Shown here: piece by piece, positions 19,140 to 28,249 of the stretch
Layout of the letters: each line of letters begins with the position of its first letter
Position numbering within the stretch: position 1 is the first letter of the stretch
Virus record (IMG/VR): IMGVR_UViG_3300037137_002010
Span: 1-41,601 of that record
Source of the DNA: a virus
Direction: 5' to 3' (one strand)
DNA: 41,601 nt
The notes under the pieces: generated by a model
Seen by the model: only the letters and a program-made list of their open reading frames with translations
What the model was told of the DNA's origin: nothing
The model's database searches: none
Translations under genes and position numbers: made by a program

Positions 19140-21566
19140 ATGGGATACTTTTCATACTCCGACCTTGACCTGAACCGGAATCAGTTGCTTAACCTCCGGC
19201 TCGAGAATCGCGCATCGAGCTTCTCGAGCCCGCTGGATGGCATGCTCTACTTCGATTCCCAGGGCGGCTCGCGTCGCATCCGGTACGTGATGGAGCAGAC
19301 CGCCACGCCCGATGCCGCCAAATACCAGTATATACCGCGGCAAGACCTGACGGAGACGATCAGCGGTTTATGGACATTCAGTCGCAGCACAAACGCGCCG
19401 TTTGCGGTGATCTCGGGCTCGGCTAAGGTTACCTACCTGGACGCGGACATGCTGGACGGGCGCCATTCGTCCGCCGTCAATGATGCGAATACCGTTGCGC
19501 TCCGGGATGCCAATGGGCGGTTGCAATTCAGCGATCCGTCGGCGGACCTGGACGGGGTCCCTTACCTGTTCATGCGCAACTATGTGGCGGGTCTGGTGTC
19601 GCGCCGGGAAGCGTGCCGAGTCGTCGCCACCACCGTCCTAGCCGCCACGCGCTCGAGCAACACACTCACCGCCAACGCCAACGGCTCGATTAATACCGCT
19701 GGCATCGATGGAATTACAAATCTCGCCGTTAACGATCGGGTTTTGGTGGTGGCGCAAACCGCGGGACAGGACAACGGCATTTACGCCATATCCAACCTTG
19801 GAAGCGCTGGCAGCCCATGGGTGATGCAACGTTCGGCGGATTGCGATACGTCAGCCGAAGTGGTGAATGGATTATGGACAGTGATCACGGACGGCACGAA
19901 TTACAAGGGCACGGAGTGGCTGCTGATGACCGCCGATCCAATTACCCTCAATACGACGGTGCTGGTCTGGTTTCAGATTGGGGCCTCCACCAGCGCGATC
20001 GCCGGCAACGGACTGGTTCGAGTAGGGAATACCTATCACGTAGCACAAAGCGCAGCTTATACCGCCAATAGCCTGCTATACGCCAACGCCTCGAGCACTC
20101 TGGCCTTTGTGTCGAATAACACAAGCGGGAACCGGACATTCTTGATGCAGGTCAGCAGCGGCGTTCCGACCTGGGACAGTCTGTATGTGGGGGACATTCC
20201 GACACTCGGTATCACCAAGATGTCGATGAACACCAACCGGTTGCTGGGTCGCACCACGGTTAGCACCGGTGCGGTGGAAGAGATCACGCCGAGCGCGGCT
20301 AATTTGACCTTCACCGGATTGGCCTTGAATACGATCCAGGACATCGGTACCGGATCGACGCCGCAATTTGCGCGGATAGGACTGGGCCAGGTTGCCGATG
20401 GGGCCTTCTCGCTTTGGCTGAAGACATCGGCGAACGGCTCCGCGTTCGGGCTCGTGGGGCGTACCAGTTCGAATGACACGGGCATCCATTTCTATAGTGC
20501 CAACGGCTCGACGTTGAACGCCTACTTTTGGAGTAAACCTGCCAACTTTGAGATCAACGCCACCGCCGTCGGCATTTGCACAGCCAACGCCGCGGCAAAA
20601 CTGTCGATCAATGGCGGGCTCAATGTCGGGGGTGACGCCGATCCGGGCGACAACAACTTATTTGTCACTGGCACCAGTGAATTAACCGGCACGGTAACGG
20701 TGACCACTTTGACAGCGTCCCAGTGGGTGAAAACGAACGGGAGTAAGCAACTCGTGTCGGTCCTCAACCTGGCGATTGGCGACATGCAAATGTCCAGCGC
20801 CAGACTGTTGGGCCGCACCACGGGCAGCACGGGAGCGGTCGAGGAAATCACGCCGGGAACAAGCCTCACTTTCTCGGCCCAGGCGCTCAACACAATCCAG
20901 GACATCCGAACGACAGCCACGCCGTCGTTTACACGTTTGGGTTTAGGAAACAGCGCGGACGGGAACCATCCTTTATATGTTCGGACCGCCGTTAGTGGCT
21001 ATGGCATTTGGCTCGACGGAAACGGTTACTTTCCACAGTTGAAGATGGGCAGCGGTGCGGGATCCGGACGAAACTGGGGCTTGGTCGTCGATGCAGTGGC
21101 TTGGGGCGCTTTAGAATTTAAGATCTCAAACGCGGCCCAGGGAGATCCTTATTCCGCTGGCGCATCAAAATTGACAATTACCAGCGATGGCAAATGCACA
21201 CATTACGGCGGTGTAAATCTCGACACCTTGACCGCCAGCCTGTTGGTCGCCACCGATGCCTCCAAAAACCTGGTATCCGTGGCCGCTGGAACCTATTCCC
21301 GACGGTACGCAGGCACGTTCACGGGCACACAATACAATGCTTCGGGTTACCAGAATATGCAACACAGCCTGGGGACCGAGGACGTGTTGGTCCAGGTCTT
21401 TCGGACCAAGGACGAAGCCGGGTCCGCCGATACCACGCATCAGACCATTTTGTGCGATGTCCACCGCGGCAGTAACTCGAACTCGGAGGATACCAGTTAC
21501 ATCCATATTCACTTTGGCAATGCACCGAACAATAACGAGGAATTCCGGGTCCTCGTGCTTGGCTGA
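19140..21566 (+). CDS. Tail fibre protein (808 residues)
   Basis: The N-terminal section (GYFSYSDLDLNRNQLLNLRLEN) is a typical attachment start. Residues about 157-283 form a repeat module beginning CRVVATTVLAATRSSN and ending ITLNTTVLVWFQ, a module common in phage fibres and present again in the gene at 23239. A second internal duplication places NRLLGRTT.STGAVEEITP near residue 366 and again near residue 554. The C-terminal third (GTYSRRYAGTFTGTQYN..., IHIHFGNAPNNNEEFRVLVLG) is a beta-rich end domain for host recognition. It would form a trimer. The stop overlaps the next start (TGATG). Confidence 0.85.
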   Translation: MGYFSYSDLDLNRNQLLNLRLENRASSFSSPLDGMLYFDSQGGSRRIRYVMEQTATPDAAKYQYIPRQDLTETISGLWTFSRSTNAPFAVISGSAKVTYLDADMLDGRHSSAVNDANTVALRDANGRLQFSDPSADLDGVPYLFMRNYVAGLVSRREACRVVATTVLAATRSSNTLTANANGSINTAGIDGITNLAVNDRVLVVAQTAGQDNGIYAISNLGSAGSPWVMQRSADCDTSAEVVNGLWTVITDGTNYKGTEWLLMTADPITLNTTVLVWFQIGASTSAIAGNGLVRVGNTYHVAQSAAYTANSLLYANASSTLAFVSNNTSGNRTFLMQVSSGVPTWDSLYVGDIPTLGITKMSMNTNRLLGRTTVSTGAVEEITPSAANLTFTGLALNTIQDIGTGSTPQFARIGLGQVADGAFSLWLKTSANGSAFGLVGRTSSNDTGIHFYSANGSTLNAYFWSKPANFEINATAVGICTANAAAKLSINGGLNVGGDADPGDNNLFVTGTSELTGTVTVTTLTASQWVKTNGSKQLVSVLNLAIGDMQMSSARLLGRTTGSTGAVEEITPGTSLTFSAQALNTIQDIRTTATPSFTRLGLGNSADGNHPLYVRTAVSGYGIWLDGNGYFPQLKMGSGAGSGRNWGLVVDAVAWGALEFKISNAAQGDPYSAGASKLTITSDGKCTHYGGVNLDTLTASLLVATDASKNLVSVAAGTYSRRYAGTFTGTQYNASGYQNMQHSLGTEDVLVQVFRTKDEAGSADTTHQTILCDVHRGSNSNSEDTSYIHIHFGNAPNNNEEFRVLVLG

Positions 21567-22453
21567 TGAAAAGTTACGAACATCCTGACGTGCTCGGCGC
21601 CCAACGGATTCTCCGGCCCAACTCGACTGACCTGGCGCTTTCCGCCCTGGTGTCGGGCGACGCGTATAGCCGCTGGACACTCGATGCCGCGGGCAAAATG
21701 TCGTGGGGACCGGGAAACGCGGCAACTGACGTAACACTCGAGCGCTACTGGGACGGTGCCAACGCCTGGCTAAAGGCATCGCCACGGTTCACTGTGGGGG
21801 ACCTGGCCATCACCACGCTCAATGTGGGGAACAATGCGCTATCGATCAATGTGAGCGGCCAGGTGACCGCTGGGACGTGGTTGGGGTCCGCTGTTGGCGC
21901 ACTTTATGGCGGGACCGGCCAGACCGGCGTGACGACTGGCGATCTGCTCTACGGGTCGGCAACCAATACCTGGAACAGGCGAGCCGCGACAACTAACGGT
22001 TACGTTCTGACCCTGAGTGGGGGAATTCCTGTTTGGGCTGGCCCCGGAGCATTAACCTTGCTCCAGTGCAAAGTCTCCAACATTTGGACGGTCGACCAGG
22101 CGGGTGCTCAAACGATCGATGTGGGCCTGGACGGTGTAATATTCACCATATCATGTTCCGACTGTTCCAACACCATTCTGATCGATCAAATTCGGGGTGG
22201 GCTATACGATGGTGGTTTGGTTGATGGCAGAATTATTTACCTCGTGGATAACCTCTGGGCAACATCCCACTACGCTGGAGTTGTTGTGAATTCTTCCAGA
22301 GGATCTCTCACCGATGCTTGGAGAATCCGATACCATCTTGGTCAGAATGAAGATGGCAATGATAACCTGATCGTACTCGGAGGTGCCAAGGGGTTTTATT
22401 ACGATGCAATCCGCCACCGCTGGCTAACGCTCGAGTGGAATGGCATAAGCTAA
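21566..22453 (+). CDS. Second tail fibre/receptor-binding protein (295 residues)
   Basis: Contains the widespread fibre motif VGALYGGTGQTGVTTGDLLYG (about residues 110-130; split here only by wording), preceded by GTWLGSAV and followed by strand-rich, low-charge sequence. The C-terminal 110 residues (VSNIWTVDQAGAQTIDVG..., ending RHRWLTLEWNGIS) look like a separate receptor-binding tip. The gene overlaps the large fibre gene by one base, so the two are probably made in fixed ratio. Trimerisation is likely from family knowledge. Confidence 0.8.
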   Translation: MKSYEHPDVLGAQRILRPNSTDLALSALVSGDAYSRWTLDAAGKMSWGPGNAATDVTLERYWDGANAWLKASPRFTVGDLAITTLNVGNNALSINVSGQVTAGTWLGSAVGALYGGTGQTGVTTGDLLYGSATNTWNRRAATTNGYVLTLSGGIPVWAGPGALTLLQCKVSNIWTVDQAGAQTIDVGLDGVIFTISCSDCSNTILIDQIRGGLYDGGLVDGRIIYLVDNLWATSHYAGVVVNSSRGSLTDAWRIRYHLGQNEDGNDNLIVLGGAKGFYYDAIRHRWLTLEWNGIS

Positions 22454-22459
22454 AAAGAC

Positions 22460-22873
22460 ATGAAAATCACAAACCTACAACTTCTCGAACTGCAACGCGC
22501 CATCCAGCACTTGTCCCAGGTGAACAAAGATGGCGGATTCCCGATCTACGACCTGGGCTACAAATTCAACATGGCCATGGCCATGGCCATGCTCAAAATG
22601 AAGGTTCCCTTGGAAACCTTCGAGGGTAAAGCGGCTAAGATGCGCCAGGAAATAGTGGCCTTGCGGGCCGCGGCGGATAACGAAAAGTCGCCACCGGAAA
22701 AGCGGGATGATGCCCTGGCGCGGACCGCGGTGGTCGAGGTTGAATGGAGAGCGTTGCTCGCCGAGACAGTAGATGTGGACCTGCCGACGCCGGTGGCGGG
22801 CGGCGATATCCAGTGCAAGGGGATGACGCCCACGCCGGAGATCCTGGCGATGTTATCGCCGCTATTCGCCTGA
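22460..22873 (+). CDS. Hypothetical helical protein, 137 residues
   Basis: A helical protein with a short microrepeat: atggcc three times gives MAMAMAM (about residues 36-42). The rest is QLLELQRAIQHLSQV, helices with KAAKMRQEIVALRAAADNE, and a C-terminal segment TPTPEILAMLSPLFA. I do not recognise it. It has an A-rich start (taaaaagacATG). Position between fibre genes and the tail-nozzle gene suggests a chaperone or small tail component. Confidence 0.72.
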   Translation: MKITNLQLLELQRAIQHLSQVNKDGGFPIYDLGYKFNMAMAMAMLKMKVPLETFEGKAAKMRQEIVALRAAADNEKSPPEKRDDALARTAVVEVEWRALLAETVDVDLPTPVAGGDIQCKGMTPTPEILAMLSPLFA

Positions 22874-22876
22874 GGT

Positions 22877-23242
22877 ATGCCAACCGTCGACGAATTATTG
22901 TACGAGTCCGAAGTCAAAAACGCCACGTTGCAGAGCGCCAACGATGTCCTCGATGACGCCCTGGAGAAAACCCAGGCGGCGGCCGCGTATTGGCGCAAGA
23001 TCGCGATGGGCCAGCAACTCTTTATCAGCCAGATGCGGGCGGAATGTTCGAGGTTGCGCACCTTGCGCCTGCGAGTCGCCACGGGCGAGTTGGCCGATCG
23101 GGTGGACATGGAGCGAGAACTCGGGGCGCAAAAGGAATTCCTGCCGGCCTCGAGCGATGACTGGGGCAAAATCGTGACTGAACTCAAGGACCTGGCGGTT
23201 ACGTCGCCTGAACTGGCCGCCGTGGTGGACAAATTCGCATGA
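22877..23242 (+). CDS. Hypothetical coiled-coil protein, 121 residues
   Basis: Nearly all helix: ELLYESEVKNATLQSANDVL, then Ala-rich helix AAAYWRKIAMGQQLFISQMRA, then a Leu/Arg heptad pattern. A small coiled-coil protein in this place may act as an assembly factor for the nozzle or fibre. It is 3 bases after the previous stop and overlaps the next start (ATGA 23239-23242), so it is translated together with the tail-nozzle-like gene. No named family. Confidence 0.72.
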   Translation: MPTVDELLYESEVKNATLQSANDVLDDALEKTQAAAAYWRKIAMGQQLFISQMRAECSRLRTLRLRVATGELADRVDMERELGAQKEFLPASSDDWGKIVTELKDLAVTSPELAAVVDKFA

Positions 23243-25368
23243 ACCGCTACCGCACCACGTTTCCGCTCGATGAACCGGGTATCCCGGATGGCGACCAGGC
23301 GTTCCTTGGGGTAAACGAGCGACTGGCACCGATCCAACTCTCGGCGGGTTACGTGGCACATGCGCGCAATTGCCGGTTCAACCGGGGAATCATCGAACCG
23401 CGCAAAGGCGTGGTAAAGTTGGCCTGGTCCAACCTGATCGGCCAGGCGGACGATATTGTTCCATGGGGAACAATTTACGGTGCCGGCACCTTTGCGGATC
23501 CGGACGATCGCGAGTGGATCCTGGTGGCGACACCCAATGCCGTCTTCGCCACGCACGAGGGGCGCAGCTCGACATCTGTGCCGTTGCCGGCGGGGACCAT
23601 GATCAACACGCCCGTCGAATTCGTCCAGGCCATGGGCGATATGATCCTGTTTCGCGGTCCGGACTTGCCGCAACTGCGCATGACCTCCGTTATGGATGGA
23701 TTCACCGCCGTCCAACAACAGACCAATGTGGTGTCCGGGCCCGGAACGGAGAACCCTTGGGACGGCACGTTCTCGATCCCTTGGGCCGCGACGGCGCTGT
23801 TTCTCCAGAATCGGTTGCTGATTCCCTACGAACGGGACCTGGTGGCGATAAGCGATTACCTGAATTATACCCGGTATCAGCCCCAGGTGGCGGTGTTCAG
23901 AATCAACCAAGGAAGCCCGGACGCGCTGGTGGCCCTGGCAAAATTCAACGATACCACCGTGGTCTGCCTGAAATCAGACAGCATTTACGTGGTGACCGGC
24001 GTTAGTGGGGATCTCAGTACGGCGGCCCTCGACGAAATCACCCGCGCCTACGGCTGCAAAGCGCGACGCAGCATCGTGGCGGTGGGGACGGACCTGTGGT
24101 TTCTGGCCGATGGCCGCGGGGTAGCCTCGATCCAGCAGACCTCGACCAACAAGCTCCAGGCGGTGGACCTGCCCGTGAGCGAGGCCATCCAGCCGACCAT
24201 TGGCCGAATCAATTGGCGCTGCGCCGGTAATGCGTGCGCGGCCTATTGGGACAACCGGTATTATCTGAGCGTGCCGCTCGATGACTCGACGAAAAATAAT
24301 GCGGTGCTGGTTTACGATTTCCTGAATCGGGCCTGGGCGGGCTACGACGACGCCACCGCGACCTATCCGCTGCGCGTGGTGGCTTGGCTGGTGCATACCT
24401 ATGCCGGAGCGCGGCGCTTATTCGCGGTCACCGATGACGGCTACCTGAACCTGTGGGAAGAAGGCACGGCCGATATGTTGTCGGCAGGCAGCGTCATCGC
24501 CGAGGTGCCCATCCAGATGGAAGTCCGATCGCGCGGTTACGCCGTGGGTATCCGGGATCGAAAGCGGTGGAAAGAGGCGCGGGCAGACCTGAACACCTGG
24601 GCGCCGCGGTACAGCCTCACGGCCATTGTCGATGGGTGCCAGCAGATCGCGCTGCGGACCAACCGGACCCGGTCGCGCACGCTCTACGATAAACCGTTCA
24701 ATCGCATGCCGTGGAACGCGACCAATGCGAATGATGACCATGCCGTCAACGATCGCGGCGATTATTCGCTGAGCCCGGAAGCGCTGCCGATCACGCTCAC
24801 CACGCAGCACACCGCGTGTCGTGTGGCCACCACGGCGGGCCTGGCCGCCACGCGCACCGGCAATGTGCTGACGGCGTCCGCGAATGGTTTGCTCAATACC
24901 GCGGGCATCGACACCGTCAAGACGTTGCTGGTAAACGATCGGGTGTTGGTCAAGGACCAGGCGACGGCGGCCGACAATGGCATCTACACCATCACCAACC
25001 TGGGCGCCGCCGGCGCGCCTTGGGTAATGACCCGAGCCACGGATGCGGACGCGAGCGCCGAGGTGATTCAAGGAATCTGGGTGATGATCACCGCCGGCCG
25101 GATCAATATCGGGCTGTTATGCGCCTTGACCACCGCGAATGTGATCACGCTCAACACGACCGGGTTAACCTGGGAATTTCCCAGTCTCGATCCCTGCATA
25201 AACGGCCTCGCCGCCGATCGTAATGCCTCGACACCGGACCGTCGTCGCATCGGGGCCACGGGCGGTTATGTCCAGCTCGAACTAACCAGCGACCAGGGCC
25301 GCGTCGAAGTGACCACCCTCAGCGTATCGGCCAGTCCGGGGCCGCGCACCGGAAAGAAAGAAGTTTGA
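23239..25368 (+). CDS. Tail nozzle-like beta-propeller protein with fused fibre module
   Basis: Residues about 1-480 resemble podovirus tail nozzle/tubular B proteins: GYVAHARNCRFNRGIIEPRKG near the start, LFLQNRLLIPYERDLVAISD, LKSDSIYVVTG, YGCKARRSIVAVGTDLWFLADGRG, and NNAVLVYDFLNRAW. These are blades of a propeller that forms the tail channel end. Residues about 524-650 (CRVATTAGLAATRTGN ... ITLNTTGLTWEF) are a copy of the fibre module in the gene at 19140. Such a fusion could anchor the nozzle to fibres. The length (709) fits a nozzle plus one module. Confidence 0.82.
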   Translation: MNRYRTTFPLDEPGIPDGDQAFLGVNERLAPIQLSAGYVAHARNCRFNRGIIEPRKGVVKLAWSNLIGQADDIVPWGTIYGAGTFADPDDREWILVATPNAVFATHEGRSSTSVPLPAGTMINTPVEFVQAMGDMILFRGPDLPQLRMTSVMDGFTAVQQQTNVVSGPGTENPWDGTFSIPWAATALFLQNRLLIPYERDLVAISDYLNYTRYQPQVAVFRINQGSPDALVALAKFNDTTVVCLKSDSIYVVTGVSGDLSTAALDEITRAYGCKARRSIVAVGTDLWFLADGRGVASIQQTSTNKLQAVDLPVSEAIQPTIGRINWRCAGNACAAYWDNRYYLSVPLDDSTKNNAVLVYDFLNRAWAGYDDATATYPLRVVAWLVHTYAGARRLFAVTDDGYLNLWEEGTADMLSAGSVIAEVPIQMEVRSRGYAVGIRDRKRWKEARADLNTWAPRYSLTAIVDGCQQIALRTNRTRSRTLYDKPFNRMPWNATNANDDHAVNDRGDYSLSPEALPITLTTQHTACRVATTAGLAATRTGNVLTASANGLLNTAGIDTVKTLLVNDRVLVKDQATAADNGIYTITNLGAAGAPWVMTRATDADASAEVIQGIWVMITAGRINIGLLCALTTANVITLNTTGLTWEFPSLDPCINGLAADRNASTPDRRRIGATGGYVQLELTSDQGRVEVTTLSVSASPGPRTGKKEV

Positions 25369-25371
25369 CCT

Positions 25372-26727
25372 ATGCTAACAATCACCTTGGCACCGGGATA
25401 TACCTGGCCCGCCGGCTCGAAAATTGACCTGGCAAAACTGCGACTGACCGCCGCGCCCACCGTCCAAGTCGGCGGCGCGATCGGCTGGGCCGACCTCGCG
25501 GATAATGGCACGTCCACAACCAAGCTCATGAGCCAACCATGGATGTGGGCAACCGGCGATTCTGGCGTGAATGCCATGTCGTTGACCCTGACCAATCCGG
25601 CCACGGCCCTGGTGAACGGATTGACCATTGCCTTCCGCGCGGCCTCGACCAAGACCAGCGCGGCGACGATTAACCTCGATGGCCTCGGCGTTGTTGGAGT
25701 CTATCGGTCCGACGGACGGAGCCTGTTGCCATACGACATCGTTGGGGGACAGGTGGTGGTTGTAAAGCTCAACACGGACGTGTTTATCAACAAGGGCTGG
25801 CTCCTGATGTCCGCCGCCGCCGAACCGCCTTTGCATTACGCCGTGGCGGTCAAAAATGGAGCTAACTACGAACTGGACCTCGGCCTCACGTCTCCGGCCT
25901 ATTACACGGGAATGACCGTTCGCTTCCGCATACAGGCGGCCGACGGAAACGGCGCCGCGCCGAAACTGAAAATTGGCAACCTGAACGCCGTCGAGATCAA
26001 GAGCGCCCTGGGCGCCGGTCTGCTCAGTGGCGAGTTGCCCGGCGGCTCGACGGTAACCGTAATGCACGACGGCACCAATTTCATCGTCCAGAGTCCGGCT
26101 GACGAGGATGATTACGCGGCGGAATCCGGGGCGGTGGACGCTCTTGCCGTCATCATCCCGCGCGTGAAAGCCTTGGTGGATGGATTGCGGATCCGGTTTA
26201 AGGCGAGCCACTCGACCACCGCCGGGGGCTCGACCCTGGCGGTCAGCGGTCTGACGGCCAAAGCCCTGGTCCGGTTCAATCTCCAGCCTACCCGGCTCGG
26301 GACCATTGAAGCCGGCAAATGGTATTCCGCGACGTTCGATGCCACGGCCAATCCCCAGCAATGGGTGCTGGATCCGATTATTACCACCTACCAAAGCACT
26401 GAGTTGGCGTTGCCCGGTCCCGGCGGCACGGCGCGCCTGGATGTTAGTCATGCATTGGGCGGATTACCCGACTGGTCAGGTTGGTACTTGGTCTGCACGA
26501 CGGGTGACCTGGGTTACAGCGCCGGCTGGCGAGTGAACCTGCATGACGCGTATGTCTTGGACGGCGGAATGGGATATAGTTGGCGCTCGGCCCATAACGA
26601 CACCACACTGTCCCTGGTGATTCAGATAGCCTATTTCTATGTGTGCAGATACGACACCAAGGCAACGACCCAGATCACCAACACCGGCAACTGGCGCATC
26701 ATCGCCAAGGCGGGAAGAACGGAATAG
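25372..26727 (+). CDS. Tail fibre-like/receptor-interacting protein (451 residues)
   Basis: The start resembles fibre-attachment beginnings: ITLAPGYTWPAGSKIDLAKL and APTVQVGGAIG. The central part has two similar blocks (LTNPATALVNGLTIAFRAASTKTSAATINLDGLG and later IIPRVKALVDGLRIRFKASHSTTAGGSTLAVSGL; quoted in pieces of the repeat: NGLTIAFRA / DGLRIRFKA), a pattern of repeated beta modules in phage fibres. The C-terminal 100 residues form a different, aromatic-rich tip. It follows the nozzle gene by 3 bases. A surface-recognition role is inferred. Confidence 0.75.
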   Translation: MLTITLAPGYTWPAGSKIDLAKLRLTAAPTVQVGGAIGWADLADNGTSTTKLMSQPWMWATGDSGVNAMSLTLTNPATALVNGLTIAFRAASTKTSAATINLDGLGVVGVYRSDGRSLLPYDIVGGQVVVVKLNTDVFINKGWLLMSAAAEPPLHYAVAVKNGANYELDLGLTSPAYYTGMTVRFRIQAADGNGAAPKLKIGNLNAVEIKSALGAGLLSGELPGGSTVTVMHDGTNFIVQSPADEDDYAAESGAVDALAVIIPRVKALVDGLRIRFKASHSTTAGGSTLAVSGLTAKALVRFNLQPTRLGTIEAGKWYSATFDATANPQQWVLDPIITTYQSTELALPGPGGTARLDVSHALGGLPDWSGWYLVCTTGDLGYSAGWRVNLHDAYVLDGGMGYSWRSAHNDTTLSLVIQIAYFYVCRYDTKATTQITNTGNWRIIAKAGRTE

Positions 26728-26730
26728 GGA

Positions 26731-27210
26731 ATGATCACCATCCAACAGGATCAAGACCTAAACCGCTTGGCCGTACTGGCCAACGATCCCGACTGCCGCG
26801 AGTGGTCGTGCCCGTCGCTCGAACCGGTCACCGCCGAGCAATTGGCCGGTGGTTTCGCAAAACGGCAATGGGAGGCGCACTACGTCAAGGTGGATGGTCA
26901 ACCTGCGGGCGGTTATGTGGTGATCCTCGACGGCACATCAGCGGAATTGCACTGCATGTTGATCGGTCCCGGTCGCGGCAAAGTTGCCCTGCGTCTGGTG
27001 CGCGATCTTGTTCGAAACCTGACCAATCGAGGTCTGACAGAACTGACCACACTCATACCGCATAATAACCGGATGGCGGGCGCGATGGCGGCCGTAGGCG
27101 GCTTCAAGCGCACGGGCCGGAAGGTGATCGAGAAAATGCTGGGTAAAGACTGTAAATGCGATGAGGAGGCAATAAACCTCCAGGAACGAAAGGAAATGTT
27201 ATGCCATTAG
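26731..27210 (+). CDS. GNAT-fold acetyltransferase-like protein (internal virion protein type)
   Basis: The 159 residues show the GNAT outline: strands with YVKVDGQPAGGYVVILDG and AELHCMLIGPGRGKVALRLV (the glycine-rich turn where acetyl-CoA would sit), then NNRMAGAMAAVGGFKRTGR near the end. Similar acetyltransferase-like proteins sit before the ejection proteins in T7-like phages, where they are virion proteins. Whether it is an active enzyme is uncertain. The end overlaps the next gene by 10 bases. Confidence 0.7.
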   Translation: MITIQQDQDLNRLAVLANDPDCREWSCPSLEPVTAEQLAGGFAKRQWEAHYVKVDGQPAGGYVVILDGTSAELHCMLIGPGRGKVALRLVRDLVRNLTNRGLTELTTLIPHNNRMAGAMAAVGGFKRTGRKVIEKMLGKDCKCDEEAINLQERKEMLCH

Positions 27211-28238
27211 CAGCAATCGGGGCCATCGCGGGTATTGCGTCGGCGGGTGTGGGTATAGCGGGAGCTACAGGCGCTTTCTCGCCGGATGCTCCCGAGCAAA
27301 GGAGCGCCGCCCAGGAAAGCTACGACACGTTAATGGCGCAAATTCGAGCGGCGCCCGACGTGTACAAATCCGAAGCCGAGTATCGGCCAAAATACACGGC
27401 CCTCCAGAGCCAGTTGACCCGCCAGTCATTGCTGGGAGATGCAAATGGCAAGGGGCTCCTGGACCTGTATGAGAATTACGTGACACCGGCTCAAAGTCGC
27501 ATGCAGGCGGCGACCCAAGGGGCACAGAGGACCTCCGATATCGCCGATGTGACCCGGCTCGGGCCAGAGGCCATGGCGGCCATGCGCTCGGTGGATCCGG
27601 CCCGGGCGGCGCTTCTCGACAGTTTGACCAGCCAGGCCCAGGACGAATTGAGTCTCGGCACCAATCTGGATCCGAGCATGTCGCGATTGATCCAGCAGAG
27701 CGTGCGCTCCGGCCAGTCGGCGCGCGGATTCGGCTACAGCCCCACCGATGTGTTCCAAGAGGTATTGGCTACGGGCCAGTTCGGTCAGAACCTGCGCAAC
27801 CAACGGCGGACTTTTGCCTCGAGCGTGGTGAACCAGCGCGGCCAGGCGTACGGCGATCCGTTCTTGCAAATCCTGGGCCGGCCTTCGACCACCTCCGGTC
27901 CGCAGAGTTACGGCGCCCAGGGGCAATCGGCCTCGAGCACTACGCCGCAATTGTTCGATCCGTTCTCCCAGTACGGACAGAACCTCAACTCGCAGAATTA
28001 CTCGGCCCAACAACAGGCGGCTATGGCCGCATACAACACCCGGATGGCGGGCATCGGTGGCGGTTTGAGCGCGTTGGGCAGCATCACGGGAGCCTTGGGC
28101 AAATACGGCACCGACAGCGCCGGAACCCCGTCCATGCCGACCACCACTTTCGGGATTCAAGATGGCGGATCACCCTTCGTCGATTACGGTTCGGATCCGT
28201 TCGCCATGTACGGCGGAATGTCCGGTCAAGTGTTTTAG
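27201..28238 (+). CDS. Ejection/internal virion protein (345 residues)
   Basis: The N-terminus is a Gly/Ala zipper membrane-type segment (PLAAIGAIAGIASAGVGIAG), followed by a helical body and a Gln/Gly/Ser-rich C-terminal region (YGAQGQSASSTTPQLFDP). This architecture is usual for podovirus proteins ejected into the cell envelope to form the trans-envelope channel. Shine-Dalgarno gaaaggaaatgtt upstream. No enzymatic motif is seen. It is one of three consecutive ejection-type genes ending in the 1864-residue protein. Confidence 0.72.
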   Translation: MPLAAIGAIAGIASAGVGIAGATGAFSPDAPEQRSAAQESYDTLMAQIRAAPDVYKSEAEYRPKYTALQSQLTRQSLLGDANGKGLLDLYENYVTPAQSRMQAATQGAQRTSDIADVTRLGPEAMAAMRSVDPARAALLDSLTSQAQDELSLGTNLDPSMSRLIQQSVRSGQSARGFGYSPTDVFQEVLATGQFGQNLRNQRRTFASSVVNQRGQAYGDPFLQILGRPSTTSGPQSYGAQGQSASSTTPQLFDPFSQYGQNLNSQNYSAQQQAAMAAYNTRMAGIGGGLSALGSITGALGKYGTDSAGTPSMPTTTFGIQDGGSPFVDYGSDPFAMYGGMSGQVF

Positions 28239-28249
28239 AAAGGACAATT

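Noticed and set aside
19140-21566. Diversity-generating retroelement target in the tail fibre
   Set aside because: No reverse transcriptase and no template repeat were seen. The repeats in the fibre are ordinary module duplications.
22558-23910. Minus-strand open frame of 450 codons opposite tail genes
   Set aside because: It covers three well-supported plus-strand genes joined by overlapping stops and starts, and has no domain.
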